Below are positions 9,664-20,949 of a stretch of 64,000 nucleotides of DNA, one piece after another; position 1 is the stretch's first letter, and the number at the start of each line of letters is the position of its first letter. The DNA comes from Diphasiastrum complanatum (lineage: Eukaryota; Streptophyta; Lycopodiopsida; Lycopodiales; Lycopodiaceae). The translations under genes were made by a program, and so were the position numbers. The notes below the pieces were generated by a model. The model worked only from the letters and a program-made list of their open reading frames with translations. It was not told where the DNA came from and did not search any database. The stretch lies in assembly GCA_029204225.1 (NCBI GenBank), contig CM055094.1:8349234-8413233 (forward strand), given 5' to 3'.

Positions 9664-11000
9664 CCACCAGCTGTTTCTCAGGTGATATTTGACCTCTTAC
9701 ATCGGTATGCTTATGTCTTTTCAGAACCTACGACGCTACCACCATTGCGTGATGTTAACCACCACATTGATTTACGCCCTGGGTCTGCTCCTCCCTCCCA
9801 TCCTCCCTACCACATGTCTAAGTCCGAGCGTGATGAGGTTGAGCTTCAGATCTCTACTTTATTAGACCGAGGTCTTATTGTTCCCAGTCATAGCCCTTTT
9901 GGTGCCCCTGTTCTCCTTGTTAGTAAGAAAGATGGCACCAAACGTTTATGCGTAGACTATCGTGCCCTCAATAAGCTAACTATTTGTAACCAGTACCCTA
10001 TTTGATCAGCTAGGCACTTCCCAGATTTTTTCCAAGATAGACCTTCGTTCTGGATATCACTAGATTAGGATGCACCCCTATGACGAACATAAGACTGCTT
10101 TCCGTACCCATCTTGGCTTATATGAATTTCGTGTACTTCCTTTTGGTGTTACTAACGGTCCTACGTTTCAGAATGTTATGAATAATATTATGCGTCCACT
10201 TCTTGGTCACTGTGTTTTAGTTTATTTCGACGACATTCTCATTTTTTAGTACATCCCTTGACGAGCATGTGTCCCATGTCACGTCTGTATTTCAGTTGCT
10301 CATTCACCATCATTTGTTTGCCAAACTGTCTAAATGTTCTTTCGCTGTTGCTGAGATTGAATTTCTTGGGTTTCTTATTTGTGATGGGCGTATTCGCCTT
10401 GATCCTCATAAGGTTCAGGCTATCCAGGACTGGCCTACACCACATGATGTTCACCATGTTCGTATGTTCCTCGGTTTAGCCACTCACCTTCGTCGCCCTG
10501 TTCCACACTTTGCCATTGTGGCTGCTCCTCTTCATGCTCTTCTAAAGAAATCTCGTACATTTCTGTGGAGCCCTGACTGTCAGACAACCTTTGATACCCT
10601 TCGCCGCGCTATTGTTGATGCCGCTGTTATGTGCTTACCTCGATTTGACCAGAAATTTATTGTTGAGACTGATGCTAGTTCCGTTGGTGTGGGTGCCTTA
10701 CTTCGCCAGTCCCAGTGCATCATTGCTTATGAGTCACGACGGCTTCGCTCTTATGAGCAATGGTATTCTGTCCACGAAAAAGAGCTTCTCGCCATTATCT
10801 ATGCTCTTAAGAAGTGCCGTCATTACCTGTATCGTCTACCATTTGACATTGTTACTGACCTCTCCGTTATCTGTTATCCCAGTGGGACCTTAGCAATCGT
10901 CAGTTTCGTTGGTTGCAATTTTTACAATCCTTTGATTTTCTATCTTATATCGTCCTGGCCGTTCAAACGCCGTTGCCGATGCTTTATGCCGTTTGCCCGC
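9664..11000 (+). pseudogene. pol: Gypsy-1 reverse transcriptase and RNase H
   Basis: RT begins with [20 protein letters not shown] and [17 protein letters not shown], then [20 protein letters not shown] and [14 protein letters not shown], where a stop at 10003 and a frame change intervene. Motifs continue with [31 protein letters not shown] and the active site VYFDDILIF near 10220, followed by a stop. The thumb is FAKLSKCSFAVAEIEFLGF, with VRMFLGLATHLRRPVPHFA after it. RNase H starts FIVETDASSVGVGALLRQ near 10655 and includes VHEKELLAIIYALKKCRHYL. At least three breaks make it non-functional. Confidence 0.88.
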
Positions 11001-11059
11001 TTTGTTACACACACTTGTTGCCACCATTCCTACCTGGTTTGATGATCTCCCCTCTGCTT

Positions 11060-12460
11060 ATCTCACTTGTCCTGACTTTCATGACGTTTATAGTTCTGCA
11101 TCTCCTGTTTCTTCTCGTCCACACCAGGTCTATTCCATCCTTGATCACCGTCTTTATCATTTTGGGTCTCTCTGTATACCTAGCTCCTTGCCTCTTCGCC
11201 CCCAGTTATTGTCTGATGCTCATTCCTCCCCTGTTGGTGGCCATTTTGGATTTCAAAAGTCTTATGCTCGTCTTAAGGACCACTTTTACTAGCCATCCAT
11301 GAAATCTGAGCTAGCCCTTCTTATTCGTAACTGCACTTTTTGTGCCCAGAGTTGGCCTATCCCTCATCGCCAGTGGACCGATATTTCTATGGACTTTATC
11401 CTAGGCCTCCCCCGCACCCGGCGTGGTCATGATTCATGTATGGTGGTGGTGAAGCAGGCACATTTTATACCGGTTCGCAATACTATCACAGCTAAGCAGT
11501 GTGCACGTTTATTCTTGTCAGAGATTTTCCGCCTCCACGGATTTCCTCGTACTATCCTTTCTGATCGGGATAGTAAGTTTACCTCTACATTTTGGATAGA
11601 GCTTATGCGCATATTGGATGTTCAGCTTTTTATGGGTTCTACTTATCGTTCTACTGCCGATGGACAGTCCGAGGTCCTTAATCGAATCCTTGAGAATTAC
11701 CTCCGCCATTTTGTTACTCCTTCAGGGAAGGACTGGGATCTGAATATAGCTATAATAGCTCAGTTAGTACCAGCACTGGTGTCTCTCCCTTCTTATTATC
11801 TCATGGTTATGCACCACTGTTACCTGGGATACCTCTTCCTCCTGAGGATACACTTGTTACACTTGCCTCTTTTCTATCAGGTGCTCGCGAGCTTATTTCT
11901 CGGGCCAGCACACATCTACAGCACGTCCAGCAGCAGTACCAGACTTCTGTTGGTCGTCATCAACGGCATGTTTAGTTTCAGACTGGGGATATGGTTTATC
12001 TACACCCTTCGTTTTGCTTGACACCACTTTATTCAGGGCCATGCTTCTACTAAGAAGCTTGCACCACGTTATTATGGACCTTATCCCATATTGGAGGTCC
12101 TTAGTCCTGTCATATCGGTTGCAGCCTCCTTCTTCGACACGGGCCTGTGATATATTCCATGTCAGTTTATTACGTACTGCTATTGAGGATGACGCTCCTC
12201 GTGATGTTGAGTTTCCTACTGATCCAGAGTTATTTCCCTTCCTACCTGCTGCTATTTTACAGGTTCGTCTTCATCATAGTCGACGCCGGCGGCAAATTCA
12301 GTTTTTGGTACAGTGGGATGGTTGTCCTGTTGAGGAGGCCACATGGGAACCTATGGATGTGTTCTATCATACACCTTTGCTTGCGGACCAGGCTCGTGCT
12401 CTTGCTGCACTTATTGATTCCTCTGTTACAGTTGCTGATATACCAGGACCTGCTGCTTGA
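11060..12460 (+). pseudogene. pol: Gypsy-1 integrase and C-terminal chromodomain
   Basis: The zinc-binding region reads DAHSSPVGGHFGFQKSYARL then KDHFY, a stop (TAG 11290), and LIRNCTFCAQ. The catalytic core has all three acidic residues in context: WTDISMDFILGLP, ILSDRDSKFTSTFW and ADGQSEVLNRILENYLRHF. A short deletion lies after SCMVVV (expected VVVDR...). The frame shifts near 11740. From 12110 a second frame carries ACDIFHVSLLR and RQIQFLVQWDGCPVEEATWE, a chromodomain-like module typical of chromoviruses, thought to guide integration into chromatin. It ends with TAA/TGA before the polypurine-like CAGGGAGAG. Confidence 0.87.
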
Positions 12461-12511
12461 TCCTATGATGCCTCTTCATTTCACGACGGGGCTTTCTTTT
12501 GTGTCAGGGAG

Positions 12512-12910
12512 AGTTATGGACTTGGCTATTTACATTCGCCACGTCCATTCGCATCTACTTTACCGTTACCTTTTATGCATAAGCAGGCCCTAGGCCCTCT
12601 ATTTTATTGTTTACTGACATTTAGACTATATGGTTGGCCTTGGGCCCTATTATTCATTTATTGAGATATTACCTTGGAGGGGGGCCCTCTTGGAGGGCGC
12701 ACTATTTTCCCTCACAGTTGACTCTTATCCTCTGGACCCCTTTTTAGGGCTTCCTGTTGGGTATAAGTAGGGCTCCATTGTCACTTTCATTTCAGCTGAT
12801 GATATGGATCTCTCTCCTTTAGCCTCCTTAGTCTCTCCTTTTATTGCTTTCTAGGATTAAGTCTCGCTTTTATGCTACTTTCTAGATTACTTGTGGATCC
12901 GTTCGTAACT
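12512..12910 (+). repeat. Gypsy-1 3' LTR (399 bp)
   Basis: Starts AGTTATGGACTTGG after the polypurine-like GTCAGGGAG and ends TTCGTAACT. It is homologous over its length to the LTRs at 23849, 27515, 39641 and 45243, including TGCATAAGCAGGCC, the GGAGGGCGCACTATTTTCCC box and a TATA-like GGGTATAAGTAGGG. It lacks the 31-bp internal duplication found in the Gypsy-2 and Gypsy-3 LTRs, and is clearly more diverged from them than they are from each other. Confidence 0.88.
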
Positions 12911-13967
12911 TTTGCATCAAATTGCAATGACGAAGTAGCATTAAAAAATGATACTCCTACCAATTGATTATTTAACGAATTGAAAAAGAATAATAATTTG
13001 ATGATGATGATAATTGAAAAGTAGAGGTAAACCCTATCGAAAATAGAGAGTATTAAAGGATGTGCTAAAATGTAAATATTGCATGAAAATCTGATGCAAC
13101 AATCCATTTGAAAAAGGATTGAAATATTTGTCAATGCAAATAATTGCTTTAAAAATACAAGATCAAGTTAAAAATCATAAGGGAAACTACATAAAATGCA
13201 AATAATTCCAATAATCACAAGCCCTTTCCAAAGCATATTGAAAAAATACATGAATGTGTAAAACAAGAGTTATTGTATTGATAAGAACAGTTTACCATGT
13301 AGTTAGAAAAAGTTCATTTTTAGATTACTATCACGTACCAATGTGATTTACACAAATGATTAAAAACTCCAACTATGTGTAATGGTGAAGAATAGTCATT
13401 ATATTCTAATAGACATGAAACCAAACTGTTCTCGGAGTCCCACCTTCAGCAACAAAGAGTTAAACATCGCTTAGTGTACAAAGATAGATGTCGATACCTT
13501 TGTTTTACGCTTTCCTACGGTTGATGATAGACATGAATTGTTAAAACAATGAATAAAACTAAAAGATACCAAGATCTTCCTAGATGACAAGGAAAAAGAT
13601 TTTGCAAAAACCAAAAGATATCAGGAGATGCTTAATATACAAAGACAACAATATCCATTTTGTTGAAGCTAAGCATTTAGTTGAGACAACATAAATATAA
13701 GCTTTGACTTAGAGTATAGAATTTGAGTTTGAGATGTCCAGTTGACCTTGTAAGTGGTTGTGCTATTTTTCACGCTATATTCCTGTATTCTTTTCAGCAC
13801 CATACTTAATCTTCTAGAATTTCGGGCCCACAAACGTATTGGTGATGCAGTAAAAAATTGTCCGAATTAGGTTTTGTTCATGTTTTTTGTGATATAATTG
13901 AGAGAAAATTTCAGTGAAAAGAAAAAAAGAATTAAATACACAAATAATATTAGGGTTGAAAGCATAA
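12911..13967. other. Unrecognised AT-rich sequence
   Basis: No domain, repeat terminus or RNA gene seen. Short open frames only. Confidence 0.3.
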
Positions 13968-15035
13968 GTCCCGCGGTACTGGGTACCGCGGGACCGTAAT
14001 GGTACCGCAGTACCATGTTGGTACCGCGGTACCATAATATAATATATTATTTATTATTTAATATTTTTTTTATTTTTTTTAACCTAAACTACCCTGGTCC
14101 TTGAACACCCTCTCACAGCACCCTGGCTCTCAAACAGCCTCTCACAGCCTGTCACTGGCTCTCGCTTGCTCTCTCATGCAGTTTTCTGTGAGAGTTCTTG
14201 CAGATATAGTTGGAAATTCAAATAAGTTAAATGAATATTTTCACGGCAATAATACTGAATTGCACATTAATCAAACATTACTCAAGTTACAAAGGAGGTA
14301 TGTGCACCCTACTTATTTAGCAATAGGTGGACAATCTGATAATGGAACTCCTTTAGTTTTAAAGTTTATCGAAAATAGTAAAGACAAAGTATTGAAAGTT
14401 GTAAACAAATAAGGCAATCTTCACATACACAGATTTTTATTTGCAAGTATGTCAAGTGACAATACAGGAACTAAGTCTCAATGATTATATGATACAAACA
14501 TGAATATATGTTGAGCGTATCACCAAATCAATAAATCTAAGATTTGAAAATATTCTCTTTTCTACGAGCACTAGATTTTTTTCTCCAAAGATATTATTAT
14601 GCTACTGAGTTGAAAAGAAAAAACAAGATAGAGACTTTCAAAGAGATTGAAAAAAGTGGTATGAGATTGGTTGCAAAAAAGAATGCTATGATTTTATTCT
14701 TGGATGCATATATCTTGTGGATTAAAGTCAATGTCATAAACATGGAGGTTTGCTTTTGATTCTAAAGATTGGTACTAGGCAGATGTATCCAAATTTAATG
14801 AAATTATGGCAAGCTAGCATGGTAATGCCTATGAGCACAATTGCATGTGAGTAAGGGTTTTCAAAATGAATTCAAGGACAAAAAACGTACAAAATCAAAA
14901 ACAGAATCTCTTCAATGCACGATGCAAATAGCTATCAATGGTGTAGATGAGGAAGAGATGAATTGGTCTACCATGTATGATATTGGTCTTCTATTGAGCA
15001 AAGAAACACGCTGCCTCTTGAGATGTGTTCATTGA
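13968..15035 (+). mobile_element. hAT relic with GGTACCGCGG array at its left end
   Basis: Left end CATAAGTCCCGCGGTAC (compare CATAGAATCCCATGGTAC at 6908), then palindromic GGTACCGCGG/CCGCGGTACC words including a perfect 10-bp-arm hairpin at 13971-13993. An AT tract follows, then CTCTCACAGCC repeats and a broken hAT transposase. No right terminus was found. It ties the array-bearing ends to hAT transposase coding sequence. Confidence 0.6.
14164..15035 (+). pseudogene. hAT transposase relic (ZNF862-like type)
   Basis: N-terminal piece at 14190-14412: VRVLADIVGNSNKLNEYFHG and HINQTLLKLQRRYVHP, similar to the segment before the dimerisation domain in ZNF862-like hAT transposases. At 14785-14860 another frame gives LMKLWQASMVMPMSTIACE, the hAT C-terminal dimerisation signature (usually 'LP.STA.CER.FS'). 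After a stop and frame change it continues KGFQNEFKDKKRTKSKTESL and QCTMQIAINGVDEEEMNW. The middle is missing or unrecognisable. Dead, but diagnostic of the hAT superfamily. Confidence 0.68.
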
Positions 15036-15540
15036 AAGTGAATGTGTGCTTAAATCTAAATTATAATTGTTACTTATTATGATAATATATATCATAAGAA
15101 TATATATTATCATAATAAGTATAAACTCTTATACTTATTGGATGTAGTATAAACTCTCTTCAATGAGATCTTATGGAATGTTTCATTGTATTTATGCAAA
15201 TGTTTAATCCAAATTCTTAAATGGCCAATAATAAAAGGTGTTTATGAATGTTTGTAAATATGTGGCAAAAGAAATATGTAGCTTTTATGATAATTTCTTG
15301 GTTGCTAAGTTCTCTTTATTTGAATTTGACACGTTGATATGTTTTTTGTTTATTCCCTTATGATTTTTCAACTTTGTATGATTTCTTTTTTTGTAGTTTC
15401 TACATATTTGAATATCAAAATAATCCTTCTGTATAAACCAATGTGAATGCTTGTCAAACATGTTCTAAAAACAAATAAAAAAATCACAACTTTTGTATGG
15501 CCTATTTTCTAATGCTCGTATCGTAGTTCGAGTTTTAGAA
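15036..15540. other. Unrecognised AT-rich sequence with an inverted repeat
   Basis: Contains a TATTATGATAATATATATCAT/ATATATTATCATAATA inverted repeat near 15077-15120. No gene seen. Confidence 0.3.
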
Positions 15541-15569
15541 TTTCTTGCAAGTCTTTTCGTGGAGTACAT

Positions 15570-15945
15570 TGTAGCTACCTTTATGTTGTTGAATCCAATG
15601 GTTGTTTTTGTATTGTTGTGTATGTTTCTTTTTGCATTTGAAAACCAAGAACTTTTTGAGGCCAATAATATCGTTGAGATAATCTACAGTTGAAAATCTA
15701 TAGCTCATTTGTGTTTTTGAAAAAATGTCCTGTTGGTTGATGGACGAGTCATGTGAATAACATAATGTCATTGCATTATGTTGTTAAATCAGTTGATTTT
15801 CTTACAAAGCTCGTTGTTGTTTACATTTTTCTTTTTTCATTTGGCAACCAAAAACTTTCTAAGACCACTAGCATCGTTGGAATTATCTACAATTGTGCCC
15901 TCGAGAAAGTATCTTGTAGGTTGAGGGGCAAGTCCATTGTTCTCT
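15570..15945. repeat. Two diverged tandem copies, about 200 bp each
   Basis: The first copy (about 15575-15750) and second (about 15778-15945) share GTTGTT(G/A)AATC, TTTTTGCATTTG/TTTTTCATTTGG, AACCAA(G/A)AACTTT and ATAATCTACA/ATTATCTACAATTG in the same order, and both end with a (T/A)GGTTGA(T/G)GG.CAAGTC-like segment. Diverged by many substitutions. No protein identified. Confidence 0.5.
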
Positions 15946-17940
15946 TTGCATTGAGCTTTGGAAATTGGAGATTGGAGTTTAACGAGGAAGGACAATTGTC
16001 GTAAGGCATTAAGCAACAAATCTAGGGTACATTTTATCTTTTCAGATATGATTTTGCACTTTTGACTTCGTAACTTGGTAGTTTGAATGTTAGCTAAAAA
16101 AATTTAAGATTAATGGTCAAAGGGAGTAGATAGAAGAAAATCTAGAGATGAAAGGCTATGAGTCTTTCATGTGAAAGGCAAATCAAGATTGAGTAACTCA
16201 TAGGCGATGGGTGAAAATTGTCATATCAAAAGGAGGGGTTCAACCTCCCCATCATGTTGTTGATCTGTATTTCGAACATGGTCTATTTTTTCTCTATAAA
16301 AATATCCTCAGTACTATGATCTTGAATTTAATACTCTAATAAGTATTAAAAATAAGAAACTCAAGATAAGAAATAGGAAGTTGTGGTCTATGGGACTACA
16401 AAGAGTGCATATCTAAGTCTAGTATTATGGAGATGTATTGCATTCTCATGGAATAAAGGCTATGGGCTTAATGAAGTTGCTAAAGATATAGGCATCAATA
16501 TGCTTGCTGAGACGTGGGAACATTAAACTTGCAAATTATGGAGATTTGAAAGATTTTGTTACTAGTTAGTGTGGAACCAAAAAGGAGATAGAAACATAGG
16601 TTATGGCTGCGAGTGGCTTGCTATGTTTGCAATCCCAAAGATAATTCAGCTTCTTAAAACAGACTAAGAAATGTTTTTTAAATCTGGCCAAAATCATTTC
16701 AGAGGAAAATATTTTTTTCTTGGTAGATTCCCACTTTGCTCCTCAAATGTCTACCTTTTACAAATATGGGAACTGGGATATTGAAGATTCCTTGGGACAA
16801 ATCAGTCTTGATGTGGCGAGCTTCAAAGTGGATGGAAAATTGTGTTACTCAGAGACCTCAATGAAAGAACTAGAAAAGAGAAAGTCATGTTTAATGAGGT
16901 GGAAAAGGACCCTTTGTGGTTCTAGAAACTTCGTGCTAACGACCTCAACAGCGAGATGCATTTTAGGGAGGCTACAATCTCTATCACTCATTTTGGTGAA
17001 GATTTGTAAGAAATAGGCATCATTCATGAGTTATCATATGCATTGGACTCCAATGTTGGCCATTTTTGAAGACTTGGCAAAAGTCATGGGAAGTATAAAG
17101 CTTCACAATTGGCTATCATCAAAATTTGAAAGGAGTTGAAATACTCAATGGTTACCCTGCTTTTGTAGGTTTTTGTATGTATATAGTATGGTGCCTTGGA
17201 AAAAGCTATTTGAGCATAAGGGAGAAATTGGGGTGCCAAATTAATTGAAACACGCAATGTGGCAACTATATAGAAAATTGACAAATGGAGTTTGCACTGC
17301 ACCTCCAAGGGTAAAGGCATTTTTAACACGTTCAATTCAAACAAGGTAGCTCACCCTTTCCTGCACTATTTGGAATTTGCATACACAAACTTAAAGAATA
17401 TTTAACCATAGACAGTGGAGGAGTTGCCAAGCCTATGTGTTATGCGAGAAAGTTTCGACTTTATGAGGATAGCATTGTACTTTTGGCCAGTATGACATGA
17501 AGTCTCCAAAAATGTCTTGACGCTTGTAACACATTTTGTCAAATGTCATTTCTTTTGGTTGATTTGGATAATGATGGCTTCTCAATCTAAACAAAAAGAA
17601 GATCCTCACATTATGCTCTATAGGAATGAAGCTGAAGTCACTCAAGAGTATGCAAATTTGGAATAGGAATCTCCCATAATCTAGATTGAAATGTATGGTT
17701 GACAAGATGTTTGTTGAAGGATGAAATTGAGACGGCATGCCGGAAATTTGCGGCGATGGAATGTTTCGTTTATCTAACACTAATTTTGCTTTATGGATAT
17801 AGAATTCAGGGGAGCAAATATTCCTAGTGAAAGGGGGCTGAACCCAAAAGATTTTAAAGGGGATTTTTGTCTTCTTATATGGGAGTAAAACAAACTACCC
17901 TACCTACTTCTCATGTTTGAAATTGACCATTTTCTGGAAG
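15946..17940. other. Unrecognised sequence
   Basis: Several short open frames, the longest about 115 codons on the minus strand at 17433-17780, without recognisable domains. Probably old repeat sequence beyond recognition by eye. Confidence 0.3.
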
Positions 17941-17944
17941 TGGG

Positions 17945-18185
17945 TATGATTGAATTCCATAGCCAAGAAAAATCCGTTTTTCTCTTATCATCAAGCTTTT
18001 GCCTCCTGTCTACAAGTTTAGCATAAGCAATGCAACCAAAAGTTCTCAAATGAGCAACATTAGGTTTATACTTGTAAAAGCTTCTTCAAATGTCTTGTTT
18101 TGCATGACCTTTCTGAGACTTTGATTCATCATGTGCATTGTTGTCCTTACTGCTGCTATAAATAATCCATCAAGAACTGGCTTGG
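17945..18185 (-). pseudogene. Ty1/copia integrase C-terminal relic
   Basis: The minus strand reads ARTTMHMMNQSLRKVMQNKT, FEEAF, YKPNVAHLRTFGCIAYAKLV and DRRQKLDDK. This matches the copia pattern 'KPNVSHLRVFGCIAY.....KLDDKS...IFLGY'. It is a short fragment with at least one frame change and stops abruptly at the LTR-like sequence on its right. Confidence 0.7.
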
Positions 18186-19120
18186 GTTCATATACTAGAA
18201 ATACCCCCTAACCAGTATACCTTTAGGTAATGGGCCAGTTACCATTAAGGCCATTAAGGCCAAGTCCAAATGGCCAGGTATCCTAAATTGCCCTAATCTC
18301 CACCAAGGGCCCCTAGATAGTATAAAAAGGGCAATTATTTAAACATTAGGCGTTCATTGATTATTTAGCCTATGACTTGGTAATGCTTGGGCTCTTCATG
18401 GAAGAACTCTTTGGTTATGCTTGTAGGGACAATAGTATCGTGTTGTCCACCACATTGGAGATACAATTACAACATGATTTACAATTGATGTACTATGCAT
18501 TGTCTATTTGTGTGTTGCTTTTGAAATACTTGTTGGAATGACTTATGTCCTCTCCTTCAATATTCCCCTTGGTGCATGCATTTTCTCATGAATCAGAGTA
18601 TTTTGAGATAGTTCCATTTTCACAATTCTTTACAATCGGCTCTTGCCAAGCTATTGCTTGAGGCCTTTCTTCTAGTTTTTTAGGGTTTAGTATATTTTTT
18701 GTAAGCCCCACATTGCAGGCAACTTTTTTCTTGATTTGGGGAGAGTTATGTACTAGAAGTAGGCCCTAACTAGTATACATTTAGGTATTAAGCCAGTTAC
18801 CATTAAGGACATGTCCTAATGGGACCTAAGTCCCTAAGTTGTCCTAATCTGTAGAAAGTTCCACTAGGGCCCTCTAGAGAGTATATATGGAACTATCATC
18901 TAGACGTTAGGCATTCATTGATTATTCAGCTTATGATTTGGTAATGCTTAAGCTCTTCATGGGAGAACTCTTTGTTATTGCTTGTAGGGCTTTACCATTA
19001 ATTATATCAAACACTCTTGGCTATTCTTCATGGGAGACTACTTGATTGTGTCCTTTATAGTCATTAGGCTTCATTGATATCAATATCCATAGATTGAATC
19101 TATAATTGGCTCCGTCATAC
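18186..19120 (+). repeat. Remnant LTR retrotransposon: two direct LTR copies
   Basis: Two direct repeats start near 18186 (TTCATATACTAGAAATACC) and 18746 (AGTTATGTACTAGAAGTAGG). Both contain AGTTACCATTAAGG, GTCCTAATCT/GCCCTAATCT, GCGTTCATTGATTATT/GCATTCATTGATTATT and TGGTAATGCTT.AGCTCTTCATGG, and diverge after GCTTGTAGGG. The second is preceded by the polypurine-like TTGGGGAG. It starts AGTTATG, like the Gypsy-1/2/3 LTRs, suggesting a relative with the same unusual terminus. The internal part is under 200 bp and carries no gene. Confidence 0.55.
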
Positions 19121-19439
19121 TTAAAGTAGTCTTCGTGATAGCTGATTACCACAATGAAAAGCAACGAGTCTCCTACGAAGGACTCAAGAGTCAATTACAA
19201 ATTTTTAGAATGAATGAAGGTATTCCTTATACAAATCTAGAGGCCCTTAAGGGGGACTTTCTAGAACGCTACCACCTGTGGTTAGGTTTATTGGGTCCCA
19301 AGATGGTTTGCACCCTACCACTTGGTGATTGGCCAAATAACTCTAAGACGTGCTTCTTTACATGAAAATAACAATCTAGTCCAAAGGCCCCATATTGTCA
19401 AATAAAGAAGTAGTGATGCATTAGGGTCCCCCTTTTGTT

Positions 19440-19640
19440 CATGCCAAAGTGTACCATTTATAATGGTGATCTGGTTGAGGGTCTGATAGTCTATATACTT
19501 GTCCTTTTGTATTGTAGAGTTATGGACTTGCTTACACATATACAAGTCCTTTTTCTACTCATTTGTTGGCCACGAACCCCTTTTATTCATGCATAAGTGT
19601 AATTCTTTTTTGATGCATTCATATTTAGGACTAGCCAAGG
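19440..19640 (-). pseudogene. Ty3/gypsy RT relic
   Basis: The minus strand reads ECIKKELHLCMNKRGSWPTN and then DKYIDYQTLNQITIING, similar to the start of gypsy RT ('VDYR.LN.ITI.N.YPLP'). Very decayed. Confidence 0.4.
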
Positions 19641-19887
19641 CCAACCTTTGTTAGTTAATCGCCTAACTATACATTTCATTCATTTATGAAGTTTGGCATT
19701 TTGCATATCATTCATTGTCCTTTCCCAACATTATTGGTAGTCACTATTGTAAGATCAATAGTGCAAGCACATACACTTCAATTGCCTCATGGTATTTGAG
19801 CTTAGAATTCTTGCATGGTATTAGAGTTGCATTAGTTCTTGAGAGCCTACAAATGCTAGCTTGTCAACGTACCCAAGGAGGTGGGCG

Positions 19888-19889
<2 letters not shown>
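19641..19889 (+). other. Possible old LTR end with primer-binding-site-like sequence
   Basis: TGGTATTAGAGTTGC near 19816 resembles the initiator-Met tRNA primer site TGGTATCAGAGC, followed by leader-like sequence. No LTR pair was found for it. Confidence 0.25.

Positions 19890-19959
<70 letters not shown>
19890..19959 (+). repeat. (CT)n microsatellite, 70 bp
   Basis: Uninterrupted CT/TC run. Open frames through it on both strands are simple Ser-Leu or Arg-Glu repeats. Confidence 0.95.
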
Positions 19960-19961
<2 letters not shown>

Positions 19962-20607
19962 GCGGACCCGCGGTGTGTGGCATTGATGTTGCGTGAGATG
20001 TTCTTGCTCCGTAGAGATACTTGTCAGAGAGATCACCCCACTCAGCAAACTTAGATTACTTCCTTTTTCTCGAGGAGACGATCTCGAGCAGATGGTGATG
20101 CCACCGACATTTTGTCAAAGGACGAGTCAGACATCTTATCTAGGGATGTTCATCGAGATCGTCGATAGTGCATTGCTCCCAAACCACTCGTTATGGCTAC
20201 ACGGAGACCTCGCAGATCTAGATCTCATGTGCGCAAGCCCACTTCATTAGTGCCTACATCGTCTTCATCATCATCTACTATCCTTGCTTTCTTCAACAGT
20301 GGTCCGGTGGTGACATGACATGACCTCCCATATATTTTGGATGGTTATTGCACAGCCTATTTGTCAGACTCCCTCTCTGATCTTCTCTTCAAACCTTGCT
20401 AATTTCCTGCACATACAAGCATCAAATTACTTCTAACACAAGATGGAGCTGGCTGCCTTGTCTCCTCCCAACCATTGCTGCATAGATTATGATCCGGAAT
20501 GCCTCTCTCTAGGCTCACTTATCCAAAATTCTCAAGCACCCCTTAACCCTGACCCTTCCTAAATCTCGACACATGGCCAACTCCATGCACATAGGCAAGT
20601 GAGTAGG
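19960..20607 (+). other. Unrecognised; possible gag-like start
   Basis: A short basic, Ser-rich frame (MATRRPRRSRSHVRKPTS near 20192) resembles the N-terminus of some gag proteins, but nothing more can be shown. Confidence 0.25.
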
Positions 20608-20758
20608 CTGACATGTGTCACTCATCCATTGGACCAAATGTCCCAGTGGGCATGTGACACGTGTCATGTTTGACCGGTCAACCCTGACATGTGTCACTCA
20701 TTCACTGGACCAAGTGTCCCAGTGAGCATATGACATGTGTCATGTTGACTAGTCAACT
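20608..20758 (-). repeat. Tandem 76-bp duplication inside a chromovirus LTR
   Basis: Two adjacent units starting CTGACATGTGTCACTCA at 20608 and 20684. Both contain GGACCAA.TGTCCCAGTG and end in TTGAC..GTCAAC inverted repeats. They lie downstream (minus strand) of the LTR start at 20946. Confidence 0.8.
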
Positions 20759-20946
20759 CTCCTACTTTTTAGGAGGTCAGTCCAGCCACTCCGAATTAAT
20801 GAACCAGTACCCTATACCCAAGCAACATGCGACTCTGAGGCTCAGAAACATCCTTAACAACTTTATTTACATTTCTGTATTTACAAGAAGTACATCTATA
20901 AGTAAAAACAGTAAACAACCGGGACAGGGAGTAAAAGCTGTAACAT
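20608..20946 (-). repeat. 3' LTR (part) of minus-strand chromovirus with polypurine tract
   Basis: On the minus strand a polypurine tract GAGGGGGGAAGGGA is followed by TGTTACAGC at 20946, the expected LTR start. It continues leftward through the 76-bp duplication. The far end is not determined and may lie left of 20608. Confidence 0.6.
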
Positions 20947-20949
20947 CCC

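Larger units (their letters stand above)
7639..12910 (+). mobile_element. Gypsy-1: Ty3/gypsy chromodomain retrotransposon lacking its 5' LTR and leader
   Basis: Contains gag, protease, reverse transcriptase, RNase H, integrase and chromodomain in the Ty3/gypsy order, then a 3' LTR. The 5' LTR, primer-binding site and about 1 kb leader seen in Gypsy-2 and Gypsy-3 are absent; array sequence stands directly before the gag ATG at 7639. Several frame breaks and an in-frame stop show it is dead. It is the only family member here that keeps pol, so it is the best model of the autonomous partner of Gypsy-2 and Gypsy-3. Confidence 0.88.
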
